Source: a bacterium
GTDB taxonomy: Bacteria; Margulisbacteria; Marinamargulisbacteria; UBA817; JABISL01
NCBI GenBank assembly: GCA_018700055.1
Contig: JABISL010000015.1
Span: 1-50,724, forward strand
Direction of reading: 5' to 3'
Length of the DNA: 50,724 nucleotides
Shown here: piece by piece, positions 17,694 to 28,400 of the stretch
How the letters are laid out: the number at the start of each line of letters is the position of its first letter
How positions within the stretch are numbered: position 1 is the first letter of the stretch
Position numbers and translations under genes: made by a program
Notes under the pieces: model-generated
What the model was told of the DNA's origin: nothing
The model's database searches: none
What the model saw: the letters and a program-made list of their open reading frames with translations, nothing else

Positions 17694-18738
17694 AACAACC
17701 ACCCCCATCACTGCTGACGCTCTTTATGCGCGATTAAAGGATATTCGCGTAGGGAGCAACATCTGTCTGTTCACTCCAGAGAAGTGTGAAGAAATGGCCC
17801 CGCTTATCAATTCAATCAATGCGTTGAAGGCAGAAAAGAATGCCATCATCCTCGCTCATTCCTACGTAAGCCCTGAGATCATTCATGGTGTCGCCGACTA
17901 TGTTGGTGACTCCTATGAATTAAGCAAAAAAGCAAAAGAGGATGACGCCGATACCATCGTGTTTAGTGCCGTAAAATTCATGGCGGAAACTGCCAAAATT
18001 ATCAGTCCTAGTAAAGAGGTCTTGGTTCCGAATAAACTTAACGGCTGCTCCTTAGCGGATTCCGTTACGGGCGAAAATGTTCGGGCTCTAAAACTACAGT
18101 TCCCTGACCATGCTTTTGTTTGCTATATCAATACGACAGCCGATGTAAAAGCGGAATGTGACGTCTGTGTAACGTCTTCCAATGTCTATGACATCATTGA
18201 GGCGTTCCCGAATGACAAAATTTACTTCCTCCCTGATAGACTAATGGGCGAAAACGTAGTCGCGGAACTCCACCGTCGTGGTAGCCAAAAGCAGATAGAG
18301 ATCTATAAAAATGGAACATGCTATGTCCATGAAGAATACGACCCCGAAATGATCGAATTCATCCGATTGGAACACCCAGGGGTTGCGGTCGTTAGTCATC
18401 CAGAGTGTAGTTCTAAGGTCCTTGATCACTCCGATTTTGTGGGAAGTACCTCCCAAATGATTAATCATGTAAAAGAAAGTGATCTTTCAACTTTTTATAT
18501 GCTCACGGAATGTGGACTATCCAGTCGGCTTCAACTCGAGGTCCCCGAAAAGACCTTCGTTGGATCATGTACGATGTGCAAATACATGAAGTCCAATACA
18601 TTGGCAGATATATTAAGAGTCATGGACTCCCCAGATCCAGAAGATATTATTTCATTGGCCCCTGCCATTATTAAGGCGTCTCAATCATGCATCGATGCGA
18701 TGTTTCATTATGCAGAGCTGGCCAAAAAAGGGGCTTAA
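17686..18738 (+). CDS. nadA: Quinolinate synthase
   Basis: 350 residues. It condenses iminoaspartate with dihydroxyacetone phosphate to quinolinate for NAD synthesis. Cluster-ligand Cys sites are C121 (NKLNGCSLADS), C241 (SHPECSSKV) and the FVGSCTMCKYMKSNTL segment (C295, C298). Other conserved blocks are ILAHSYVSPEIIHGVADYVGDS and VGSTSQMI. It overlaps the ferredoxin gene by 8 bases and is followed 4 bases later by the ClpX-like gene. No nadB or nadC is visible nearby. Confidence 0.95.
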   Translation: MTKTTTPITADALYARLKDIRVGSNICLFTPEKCEEMAPLINSINALKAEKNAIILAHSYVSPEIIHGVADYVGDSYELSKKAKEDDADTIVFSAVKFMAETAKIISPSKEVLVPNKLNGCSLADSVTGENVRALKLQFPDHAFVCYINTTADVKAECDVCVTSSNVYDIIEAFPNDKIYFLPDRLMGENVVAELHRRGSQKQIEIYKNGTCYVHEEYDPEMIEFIRLEHPGVAVVSHPECSSKVLDHSDFVGSTSQMINHVKESDLSTFYMLTECGLSSRLQLEVPEKTFVGSCTMCKYMKSNTLADILRVMDSPDPEDIISLAPAIIKASQSCIDAMFHYAELAKKGA

Positions 18739-18742
18739 GTAA

Positions 18743-20410
18743 ATGACTGACATATTTGATTTTTATCCAGAGGTATCCGAATCCGATCAATCGACTAACG
18801 ATACTCTTGAGTCAGTCGTTCTTGAGACTGACCCAGATCAAAAAGAGACAACTCTGGCGACCCCGCCTAAGTCATTTGATGAACTGACCAAAGACTTGAT
18901 GGCCTATTTGAAACAAAACCCAGGGGAAGCTGTTTTTTCGGTTGCTTCGCCCGTTTCTGAATCAGACGAAGATGAGGGACCTCAGATCGCTAGAAAGCCA
19001 CTTAAACCAAAACGCTCGGTGAAGGATATTCAATTCAATTTAAAACCCAAAGCGGTAAAGGCCCATTTAGATCGATTTATAATTAAACAAGGTGAGGCTA
19101 AAAAGGCCCTATCGATTGCTATTTGTGATCATTTCAACCATATTAAAGCCGCTCAAGAAGGGACTTCTGTTCATTATTCTAAGCAGAATGTAATTATGGT
19201 GGGACCTACAGGGGTAGGCAAAACGTACCTTATAAAATGCATCGCGGAACTCATTGGTGTCCCCTTTGTAAAGAGTGATGCGACCAAGTTTACGGAAACC
19301 GGCTATCAAGGGGGCGATGTTGAAGATCTCGTCCGCCAAGTTTATGCCAAAGCCGATGAGTCGGTTGAACTAGCCGAGTATGGCATTATCTACTTGGATG
19401 AGATTGATAAAATTGCCGGCGCTGAGTCGAAGTTTGGAAAAGATGTGAGTGGCAGAGGCGTTCAAACAAACCTTCTCAAATTAATGGAAGAAACAGACGT
19501 CTCCATTCGTCCCCCATGGGATATCAATTCTCAAATCAAACAAATGATGACCAATCAGTCCGAAGCCCCCGAAACGATCTCAACCAAGCATATTTTGTTT
19601 ATCGTTAGTGGCGCCTTTCATGGCCTGGATGACATCACTCGCTCTCGCTTGGAAGGCAGTAAGTTTGGGTTTGAGCGTAGCCAAAGAGACGTGGATGAAG
19701 ATGAAGTAACTCAATCTATCAGCACCGCAGACTTTATTAAGTTTGGATTGGAACCGGAGTTCGTCGGACGGCTACCTGTTCGTGTGGCATGTACGTCTCT
19801 AAAAGAAGATGATCTATATACAATCCTTACTCAATCTGAAGGATCACTACTGCATCAGTTTATTGACTCATTTCGACTCTATGGCATTGATGTATTGATT
19901 ACTGACCCTGCCTTGCGAAAGATTGCCGGGTTAGCCCATCTAGAAAACACAGGCGCCAGGGGGCTTGGAACTATCTTTGAACAGTTATTCAGAGAGTTTA
20001 AATTTGAACTTCCCTCCTCTAATGTCCGCCAGTTTGTAATCACCAAAGAGATGATTGATACGCCAGACAAAGTATTATCGCGATTACTTAAAAACCCTCT
20101 CCCTTTTGAGCAGGATTTCTCAAACGAATTAGTGCGTCGATTTGAGCTCAGTCTGGCAGACCGATTTGGTATTCCTATCGGATTTGAAAAGACGATGGCC
20201 AATCGTATCATTAAGGAAGCCCATCAGGAGCAGCTTCCTATCAATGACATCTGCAACCGTTACATCTCCCGAATAGAGTTTGCACTAAGGTTATTGAAAA
20301 ACAAACCCATTAAAACCAAGATTCTTATCGACGAAAAAATAATAAATAGTTCCGAAATGACTATTGAATCTTGGGCAACTCACCACCTTAAACATACCGC
20401 CAAATCATGA
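18743..20410 (+). CDS. ClpX-like AAA+ unfoldase lacking the zinc-binding domain
   Basis: 555 residues. The N-terminal ~95 are acidic and probably disordered; the Cys4 zinc domain of true ClpX is absent. Walker A is GPTGVGKT (154-161), the pore-1 loop is GYQG (187-190; GYVG in ClpX) and Walker B is IIYLDEID (215-222). FIVSGAFHGLDDI, then FGLEPEFVGRLPV and NTGARGLGTI, follow the ClpX order. The ClpP-docking IGF loop appears as KFGF. About 110 residues follow the normal ClpX end. It starts 4 bases after nadA and its stop overlaps yggS (ATGA). It likely unfolds proteins; whether it feeds ClpP is uncertain. Confidence 0.85.
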   Translation: MTDIFDFYPEVSESDQSTNDTLESVVLETDPDQKETTLATPPKSFDELTKDLMAYLKQNPGEAVFSVASPVSESDEDEGPQIARKPLKPKRSVKDIQFNLKPKAVKAHLDRFIIKQGEAKKALSIAICDHFNHIKAAQEGTSVHYSKQNVIMVGPTGVGKTYLIKCIAELIGVPFVKSDATKFTETGYQGGDVEDLVRQVYAKADESVELAEYGIIYLDEIDKIAGAESKFGKDVSGRGVQTNLLKLMEETDVSIRPPWDINSQIKQMMTNQSEAPETISTKHILFIVSGAFHGLDDITRSRLEGSKFGFERSQRDVDEDEVTQSISTADFIKFGLEPEFVGRLPVRVACTSLKEDDLYTILTQSEGSLLHQFIDSFRLYGIDVLITDPALRKIAGLAHLENTGARGLGTIFEQLFREFKFELPSSNVRQFVITKEMIDTPDKVLSRLLKNPLPFEQDFSNELVRRFELSLADRFGIPIGFEKTMANRIIKEAHQEQLPINDICNRYISRIEFALRLLKNKPIKTKILIDEKIINSSEMTIESWATHHLKHTAKS

Positions 20411-21051
20411 GTATCTCTGAATCATACCCCCGATTCGTTGCGAGTCTACCCGAAGATGTAACGCTATTGGCCGTAAGTAAATATGCGGCGGACGATCAAA
20501 TCCAAGAGTTAATCTCCAGTGGGCAGCGATTATTTGGTGAAAACAAAGTTCAAGATGGATTAAGGAAAAAGGAGCTATTTTCTACTACTCCAGGCGTTAA
20601 ATGGCACCTAATTGGGCATCTCCAAACAAACAAAGTTAACAAAGCGGTTAGTACGTTTGATTGCATCCAAACAGTAGATAGTTTGCGCTTGGCAGAGAAA
20701 ATCAATGATGCCGCAGCGCGCTTGGGTAAAAGGCAATCGATTTATATACAGATTAATGTGGCAAATGACCCGTCAAAATTCGGATATGAGATCAAATCCT
20801 TGAAGCAAGATCTGAGCAAACTTTTTTCTTTTCTAAACGTCTCTATTGAGGGTATAATGACCATAGCTCCTAATATTAAAGAGGAGTCTGTTTTGTCAGT
20901 TTTCTTCAAAGACTGCAAGATATTATTCGATACTCTTCGTGCTGAACATCCAGAGTTACGCACGTTAAGTATGGGGATGAGTCAGGATTATGCGTTGGCA
21001 ATGGCCAATGGCGCTAATATGATTCGGGTAGGGAGTTTACTCACCAACTAA
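20407..21051 (+). CDS. yggS: YggS/PLPBP family pyridoxal-phosphate homeostasis protein
   Basis: 214 residues with an alanine-racemase-like N-terminal TIM barrel fold. LLAVSKYAADDQI contains the PLP Lys (family pattern VSKxxP; the Pro is Ala here). LFGENKVQDGLRKK and WHLIGHLQTNKVN are diagnostic. LRTLSMGMSQDYALAMANGA and IRVGSLL are near the C-terminus. It binds PLP and keeps free PLP and amino-acid pools in balance, without known catalysis. It is commonly placed directly before sepF, as here. The start overlaps the ClpX-like stop by 4 bases. Confidence 0.93.
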   Translation: MSISESYPRFVASLPEDVTLLAVSKYAADDQIQELISSGQRLFGENKVQDGLRKKELFSTTPGVKWHLIGHLQTNKVNKAVSTFDCIQTVDSLRLAEKINDAAARLGKRQSIYIQINVANDPSKFGYEIKSLKQDLSKLFSFLNVSIEGIMTIAPNIKEESVLSVFFKDCKILFDTLRAEHPELRTLSMGMSQDYALAMANGANMIRVGSLLTN

Positions 21052-21064
21052 GGAGATAATTAAA

Positions 21065-21619
21065 ATGAGTTTTGTAGATTCTTTAAAAGTATTTTTCGGA
21101 TTTCAAGAAGAAGGCGACATTCAGGACGAAGGAAATGACCTTCAAGTGGTACGTACTGAATTACCTAAGACAAAAGCAAAGGCACCCGCAACGAAAGGGT
21201 TTCGTGGGGCATTAATTAACGGAACAACATCACAACGAGTTTGTTCTAAGGAAATCAAAATTGAAGAGCCTAGAATCTATGAAGATTCCCTTAATATCGC
21301 AACGACACTTCGAGAAAACAAACCGGTTATCGTTAACCTCAAACATTTGGACTCTTCTACAGGGAAGCGTCTAATTGATTTCGTTTGCGGTACGGCATAT
21401 GCAATCAATGGCCACATGGTCAAAATTGGCGACAACATCTTCTTATTCACACCCGAAGAGATGCAAATTGTAGACTCCGAAGATCGTGATGAGTTTGATA
21501 CTGGCGCTCGACGACCTGGATTGAGTGCATCGTCAAACACAACGAAGCCGACATTATCTAATGTTGGTGTAGGAATGGGCGAACAGACTTCGCGGTTCCA
21601 CCTTCAAGACGTTGGCTAA
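21065..21619 (+). CDS. sepF: Cell-division protein SepF
   Basis: 184 residues. The N-terminal amphipathic helix MSFVDSLKVFFGF should bind membrane; a linker of ~50 residues follows. The SepF fold at about 68-137 holds RIYEDSLNIATTLRENKPVI, LDSSTGKRLIDFVCGTAYA and DNIFLFTPEEM. A ~45-residue tail ends the protein. SepF anchors FtsZ to the membrane in Gram-positives, cyanobacteria and other lineages lacking FtsA or ZipA. AAGGAG is 7 bases before the ATG. The last codons overlap mazG by 8 bases. Confidence 0.92.
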   Translation: MSFVDSLKVFFGFQEEGDIQDEGNDLQVVRTELPKTKAKAPATKGFRGALINGTTSQRVCSKEIKIEEPRIYEDSLNIATTLRENKPVIVNLKHLDSSTGKRLIDFVCGTAYAINGHMVKIGDNIFLFTPEEMQIVDSEDRDEFDTGARRPGLSASSNTTKPTLSNVGVGMGEQTSRFHLQDVG

Positions 21620-22391
21620 AGACTCTCCTGTTCAACGACTAAGAACGATTGTTAAGCGACTGAGAGCGCCAGACGGCTGCCCTTGGGACAAAGAGCAAAC
21701 GATGCAGTCCATTACCCCTCATATTATTGAAGAGGCTTATGAGCTTGTGGATGCGATAGAGTCTCGTGATATGACATTGATCCAAGAAGAACTTGGTGAC
21801 GTACTGCTGCATGTGGCAATGCTGTCCCAAATGGCGGAAGAGACGAAAGCCTTCGATATGGATGATGTTGCGACTGATGTTAGTGACAAGATGGTTCGTC
21901 GTCATCCGCATGTGTTTGGCGATACCAAAGCCGATACGGTGGACGAGGTTTGGAAGAACTGGGATGCCATCAAACGTACCGAGAAGGATGAATCCATCTT
22001 GAACTCGATCCCAAGAGCGCTCCCTGCCCTACTACAAGCGCAGAAGATCCAAAAAAAAGTCTCTCGTGTGGGGTTTGATTGGCCTGATCCAAAAGGAGCT
22101 TGGGACAAGGTCCGTGAGGAATGGGCGGAGTTTGAAGAAGCGGTCTCTAAAAAGGAGCCTGAACATATGCATGAAGAAGCCGGCGACCTACTATTCTCTA
22201 TGGTGAATGGGCTACGTAAGCACGGTATTGATTGCGAAGAAGCTCTTCGTCACTGCAACAAAAAGTTCACTGCCCGGTTTGAGGACATGGAGCAACAGGC
22301 CAAAGATAACAATCAGGATATCACCAAGCTAAGCTTAGAAGAACAAGAGGCGTTGTGGTTGATGGCTAAGCATCGGGAACAACAGGGTTAA
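21612..22391 (+). CDS. mazG: MazG nucleoside triphosphate pyrophosphohydrolase
   Basis: 259 residues, long two-domain form. Domain 1 has LRAPDGCPWDKEQTM and the metal-binding helices IIEEAYELVDAI (E40, E41, E44) and EELGDVLLHV (E60, D63). Domain 2 repeats this with REEWAEFEEAV and EEAGDLLFSMVN. It hydrolyses NTPs or non-canonical nucleotides to NMP and pyrophosphate. The most upstream start is a TTG at 21612 inside sepF, without a clear Shine-Dalgarno; a slightly later start is possible. It is the last gene of the six-gene operon and ends in the hairpin shared with the convergent giant gene. Confidence 0.92.
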   Translation: MAKDSPVQRLRTIVKRLRAPDGCPWDKEQTMQSITPHIIEEAYELVDAIESRDMTLIQEELGDVLLHVAMLSQMAEETKAFDMDDVATDVSDKMVRRHPHVFGDTKADTVDEVWKNWDAIKRTEKDESILNSIPRALPALLQAQKIQKKVSRVGFDWPDPKGAWDKVREEWAEFEEAVSKKEPEHMHEEAGDLLFSMVNGLRKHGIDCEEALRHCNKKFTARFEDMEQQAKDNNQDITKLSLEEQEALWLMAKHREQQG

Positions 22392-22410
22392 TAGAGTTCT
22401 ACTCTATTTT
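22390..22410. terminator. Hairpin at convergent stops of mazG and the giant gene
   Basis: AATAGAGT (22390-22397), a 3-base loop, ACTCTATT (22401-22408), then TTCTT on the plus strand. The loop contains part of the giant gene's stop codon. It resembles an AU-rich intrinsic terminator for mazG; only weakly T-rich on the other side. Confidence 0.5.
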
Positions 22411-25400
22411 CTTGATCCCACCTAACATTCCCATCATGTTAGGTCTAGCACCACCTGCAGGTTTAAGCCCACTAACACCTGTAGTTGGAAGGACACCGCC
22501 GCCAAATGGGTTAGGTCTCCCACCTGGTTTTTTAAGGCCGCCAATACCTGTCGTTGGAAGTGTACCGCCTCCAAATGGATTGGATTTACCGCCCGGTTTT
22601 TCAGCATCTTTTTTCCCCGGTTTAGTCGATCCAGGAGCAGCCCCAGCCGGAGTGTATACCCCACCAAATATTGGCGCGGTTCTAAGTTGATCATGCATTG
22701 TAGTTGGCTCCACAAAACTATCTATTACCGTTGTAAGGGCACTCATCGGTGTTTTAAGTAAATCAGCAACTAATTTTTCAGGGCGAATTTTGGGGGCTTC
22801 GATTAAGAACTTGATCCATATGGCCTTATCCTGCTCAGGAATCGCCCAATCAGACACCATGTTCTCGACCACTTGATTGTATGACACGCCAGGAACGGTA
22901 AGGCATGCGCATGCCGCCTTTAACTCCGCCTGAATATCTGTAGAAGTGACTCTATCTCTAATATCCGCAACTAGTACTTGAAAGTCGTCTGATTCACTTC
23001 TTATCGGCGCCATCACACGCTCTATATAGTTAGTTTCAGTGAATAGAACCTCTTCTGATACAAATTGTGATCGTTGATCTGAAGGAACAGCTCTTAGACT
23101 ATCCGTCAAAACAGGGATCATTTCGGTTGTAATCATATCTTTCATTAATACTACCGGATCATTGTGCTTATACATGGACTTGGCAGATAAGCCCAACCCC
23201 ACCACCATTTTCTCAGATAACGCCTTAAGAGAGGCTCTAGAGGCAGCCTTTTGTTTATCATTCAGCGTTGTCTCATCTACAGTGAATTTTTGTGACACCT
23301 CACGCCAATAGATCTCAAGTATAGGCTCGCTCAATGGAGCTACCTGAGAGATCCGATCCAACTCCGCAGTACTTTGGTCCAATTCGACCTCTGCAGATTC
23401 AAACTTATCAATTACTACATCTCTAGCTTCTTTAAAGGTTTTCACAATCTCATCTAGACTCAAACAAGCGTTCGTTTTAACGGCTTTCATCATAATATTA
23501 TTTTGATCTGGTATAAATGTTTTTAATTCGGCTATTTTTTCCTCCAGTAACGTTACTGCATTTCCAAAACTCTGTGGTAATGTCACGTTGAAAAATTCCG
23601 ACGAAAACAACTCATCTATTTTTTCACTTAGCTTAGGATCCGACTTCATTAGCATGCTTAATTTAAGTTTGCATTCTTTGATAACAAACTCTTTATCATT
23701 ACGAAAATCTTTTGCACTTAGTTCTACTGTTTCTAAGTTACTCGTCGCCAATCTGACGTCTCTATCAAGCCCCTCAACTTTGTGAGCTTTTAATGCGTGA
23801 GCCAACGAGGGATATTTGTTCTGCGATACATTATAAAACTCACTCATCATTGCTAAGAACGGAGCCGTTATAGGTGAATCCGAAGCACTATTTAAAACGG
23901 CGCTCATCGGCACATCTGTGTGGCCACCAAGAAGTTGAACGGGAGTAATTTCATTTTTTAGAACAGCCTTAGCATGAAACTCAACCTCCCCTGGATTGGC
24001 TCCAAATTCTTGTACTAAGACACTGTTTACAATTTGAAGTGCGCTATCACTTTTCGCCTCACATTCGGAAAGCCGCCCCTCCAAAATAGTATTCACCTGA
24101 CTTTTAGCAAGTGTAACCGCTTCTACCGATAAGAAATCATCACTATCTTTTTCAAGCTCTTTATCAAGTTTTGCCTTCCACTTCTTAAACTCGATCGCAT
24201 TCATCTTTTGGGTCATTTTGACGGCTTCTTTTTGAGTAATCATTTTCGCATTTAATTTGGACAAGTTAACGTTCTCCGCTAACGCCTCAAACACGGCAAC
24301 AATCGTATCCCCATTTTCAACTAATGCGTTTAGATCAACCCCTATATTTACTAAAACAGTTGCCGCATCTTGGAGGGCCCAATCGGATTGACCCTCCATA
24401 GTTTTGAAAAACTTCGCCAGGCTAGTCTTATTTGTTTTTTCTCTTATTGCTTTGGCCATTCCATTTTCACCATCTTGTGGAGGAACCTCTACTAACCTCA
24501 CTTTTTGTCCGGGTAATGCCTGTAGTAGGGATGGCTCGTTTGTAACCTGCCGAAGTGCACGCAGTGCCAACCTAAAGTATTCTGGCGAAATCATTGCCTC
24601 GGCCGCAATCTCTTCTCGGGATCGGGTCACCTGTTTAAGCTTTTCTATATACAGATTTTTCTTCTTTGCATTAAACGCCTTACTAATTTCCTCATGCTCT
24701 TTTTGACACGTTTCCATTTCAACGATTAATGGAGGAGTCTCTTGCTGGAGTTGATTAACCCAATAATGGTTTAACGCTTTTTCAACCTGAGGTTTATATT
24801 TATCAGGATCTGAGTTGACTAGGGCATAGAAATAAATTCCCCCAAACTGATCCGCTAATAGATCCACAGCATACTCATATTGAGACACCCTTTGGTCCAC
24901 ATTCTCGAACGCTTCTCTTGTTATTTCATTGCGATCATACTTCTCTTGCATATATAAGCGCGTGTCTTCATCAGGGGCGTCTATGTGCAACTGTTCTAAA
25001 TCCGCATCAAACTTATTTTTTAATTGTTCTAAATCATTATTATTTATAGGAGTGATTGCTTCGATGGCGGCTCTTGCGTCGTCATACTCGACTTGAAGTT
25101 TTTTGAGATCCCTTTTTTTAGTTAAGATATTCCAAGTTTCACAAACCTTCTTATCACGTGCCTCAGCTAACTCGTCCCACCTGGTCTGGAGGGCATCTAC
25201 GTCCCTCCCAACCTCATCCGCCAACGTCGTCAGCCGATCGGACAACCCTTCAAGTGTCCATTTTTCTTTCGTAGGGACGGCATTCGTGACGACAGCAGAC
25301 TTGGGACCATCTACCCCGCTACCGGCCCCACCTGTTTTTTTGAGTCCACTTACGCCTGTAGTTGGGAGTGTGCCTCCTCCGAATGGGCCACCTGTTTTTT

Positions 25401-28400
25401 TAAGCCCACCAACGCCTGTAGTTGGGAGTGTGCCTCCTCCGAATGGGCCACCTGTTTTTTTAAGCCCACCAACGCCTGTGGTTGGGAGTGCGCCTCCTCC
25501 GAATGGGCCACCTGCTGGGTGGGCGCCTGCTGGGGCGTCACTAGTTCCCTTCAATGCCGTACCATCTCGGATGGCTCCAAGGTCCATCTTTGGCATCCCA
25601 CCTACTTTGGGGGCGTCACTCGAAGTAGTTACAGCCGCAGCAGCCATTTCGGGTTCAGGAGTAAGCACTTTTGGAATAGGAAATGGCACATGGATTGCCC
25701 CGGTCTCGGGCAACTTAGAATAGGCTTTTTGGACTACTAACAATGCCCTTTTCGCAATACCTCCTATAGGCGGGGCATCATTAGCCTTTTCGGAGAGCAT
25801 CGTGAGTAGCCCCCCTAATTCTTTTTTGAGTTTGGGGTGAAAAATAATAAATGGGGTTTTGAAAACCACCTCATTCCAAGCTTCTTCGTTTGTAGATTTT
25901 TCAGGATCCAACAAATCTATAAATGTAGTTTCTAAGGCTTGTATGGCATTACGACCGGCAATCCGCAGTCTATCTTTTCTACCGAATAAAGTTACAGCTA
26001 CCTCCTGGTCCAGAATGGGGGCTACGCCTAAGTTCTCGATTAGTGCCTCTCCATTTTTCATCGTCATATCAATCAAGAGTCGATGTGGCGCCTTCTGAAG
26101 AAGGTCCATCAACTGTCTAGGTGTCTTGGCATCCATAATGGCCCAAGTAAATTGAACAACTAAACGCCTATTCATTGGAACGCCCAAATTAGTCACCGAC
26201 TGCAACCCATGAGGCCTAAATTGAGCATCAAACTCATCCGTACTAACCACCCCCTCTGTTAATTGGGTAAACAATGACTGGATCTTACGTCTCAACTTGG
26301 TTTGATAGCCTTCCCACCGTGCTTTTAGATTATCCTTCAAGCTATCTAATGATTGGTCGAATGCACTATCCTTTGTAGACAAGTTAACTCCCATGATGGG
26401 TTCAAATATGACTTTTAACTTATTAACACGATCCATTTGAGCGATTAGATCACTACTGTTTAAATCCAATTCGTTAATATTTATCTCATCTAATTCTTTC
26501 GCAACGGCTTCTATTCGGCTTGAGATTTGATTCAATATTCTAGGGTACTCAGAATCTAATATTTCCATGCCAAGGTTTTTCGTTAAATTCATATGGTTTG
26601 TCTTTAAGAATGTAGAAATAGCACCATTCCAAAGCTCAGAAGAAGGGGTTGGAACCGAATCATCAGACGGATCAGTTATCACGGGGGGAAAATCAGCAAT
26701 AAATACTTGTCTAATCAAAACTAGCTTTTGAGTTGCCTCTATCAGCTTTATACATTCAGGGACCAACAGATCTGCCTCAAGTTTTTTCCCCGAACTTATA
26801 TCTTTTAAAAGGTTGCTTACCTCCTTAAAGGCTTTTACCAAATGTGTGTTGAGCTTATCTAAAACATGTTTATCTAGTGCAAAATAAAGTAATTTGTTAC
26901 TCTCCACGTCTCCACCCAACTCTTTCCTGGCCTTTATGTACGCCAAGGCTGACGGAAGAACAGTGTCTTCCTCTGCCACAACTACCGCGTTATACACCTT
27001 CTCAAGTGTTCCATCAAAAAGGGTTTGATTCTTAATAGCGTCCAATGCCTTCTTCAACTCCGCTTCAAGCCGAGTAACTTCGGCCTTGTGAGCATCGATT
27101 ATTATGGCCTTTTCGGATTCATATTCCTTTATCAAACGGGCCTTGGTTTCATCAACTGTCTCGCTAAGACGAACAAGTAAGTTGTTATGGGCCAAGACGT
27201 GCGCATCTAACTTTTGTTGAATCGACTGTTTGTCATCTTCATATGCGGTCTTGGCGACACCGAGCTCTTTCTCAAGCGCTATAACTCTTGCCTTATTCTT
27301 TTCCTGAAGGTCCGTTAGAGCTTCTGTATTTCGCGTTTGATCTAAGTCTAAGGCCGCCTTTTTAATCGTATATTCTGCCGTAAGCTTTTCAAAAGCCACT
27401 AGATCAGGGTTGTTTTTATCGGCCAAGTACTTAGCCTCTAGTACCTCCAACGCTTTGGCATCCGGAGAGTCTCCTAAGGCTTTTTTGTCATCCTCATATG
27501 CTTTATCTAATGTTTTGCGGGAGTCTTTATCAACTTTCGACGCTAAAGCTTTTACATCGGCTTCGTATTTAGCTTTTAGTTGCGTAAGCGCATTTTTTTT
27601 AAGATCGCCCTTCTTTTCAAGTTCAGCCTTACTTGCTTCATACTGCTCAGTAACAGAAGTAACAACCTGGAAATGAGTCTTACTTAGTGCTTGAAAAGCC
27701 GAATCTAGCCCCTTCTTTTGAGCTTCTAATTCCGTTTTCATTTGTTTCAATTTCCCCGCCCCGGCACTTGCTCTTGGCACAGGTTTGGGTTGAGACTCTT
27801 CCAGGTCTCTTATTGCCTCGGCATGTTTCTCATTTAAGGCTTGTAATTTTTTATCCATATCTTTTTTAGATACCGCGGCTTGGTCTTTTACATGAGCTTC
27901 AATATCTTCTTTAGGCGTTTTCTGGTCACTTTTATATTTGTCATACTCAGCAACTAACTCCTGGTGAGTCTTTTGCAGCTGTTTATTCTCGGTACGTAAG
28001 GCCGCGATCTCGGCATCTTTTGCTTCACGCAGCGCTTTTATTTCAGCGTCATTTGTCTGAGCCATCGCCATATCATAGTGAGATTCTAAATCAGGGCTTC
28101 TTTTTAATTTTTCACCTTCCGCCTTAATCGTTTTCTCTTCTTTCTTATCTTGTATCGCCTGCGCCTTAATCGCCTGCTCCTTACTAGTTGGGGCAAGCCC
28201 CTTAAAGGGAGATGGGTTCTTAGCGACAACCTTCTCCTTCAGGGCCTCTAATTCAGACTGAGCATGCTTTAAAAAACACGACCCCATCTTATTCCCAATG
28301 AGCATCATGCTTTTGAGTTCGCGCTGTATATCGTCTATGTCTCTAGATGTTTTGATTAGTCCATGCCGAATCATATTGCGAACAAGGACTTGAGCCACGT

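Noticed and set aside
22451-25507. LPTTG motifs as sortase cell-wall sorting signals
   Set aside because: They are internal or followed by GLKK-type basic repeats, with no hydrophobic helix plus charged tail, and the protein has no signal peptide.
25328-25507. GLKKTG in the repeats as actin-binding WH2 motifs
   Set aside because: LKKT is present, but the preceding amphipathic helix with the conserved hydrophobic positions is replaced by Gly/Pro/Thr.
25328-25507. 60-bp tandem repeats as a CRISPR array
   Set aside because: Units are contiguous without spacers and encode an in-frame peptide repeat.
25103-25723. 206-residue plus-strand ORF in the giant gene
   Set aside because: Pro/Ser/Val-rich antisense of the Gly-rich repeat region; no start signal.
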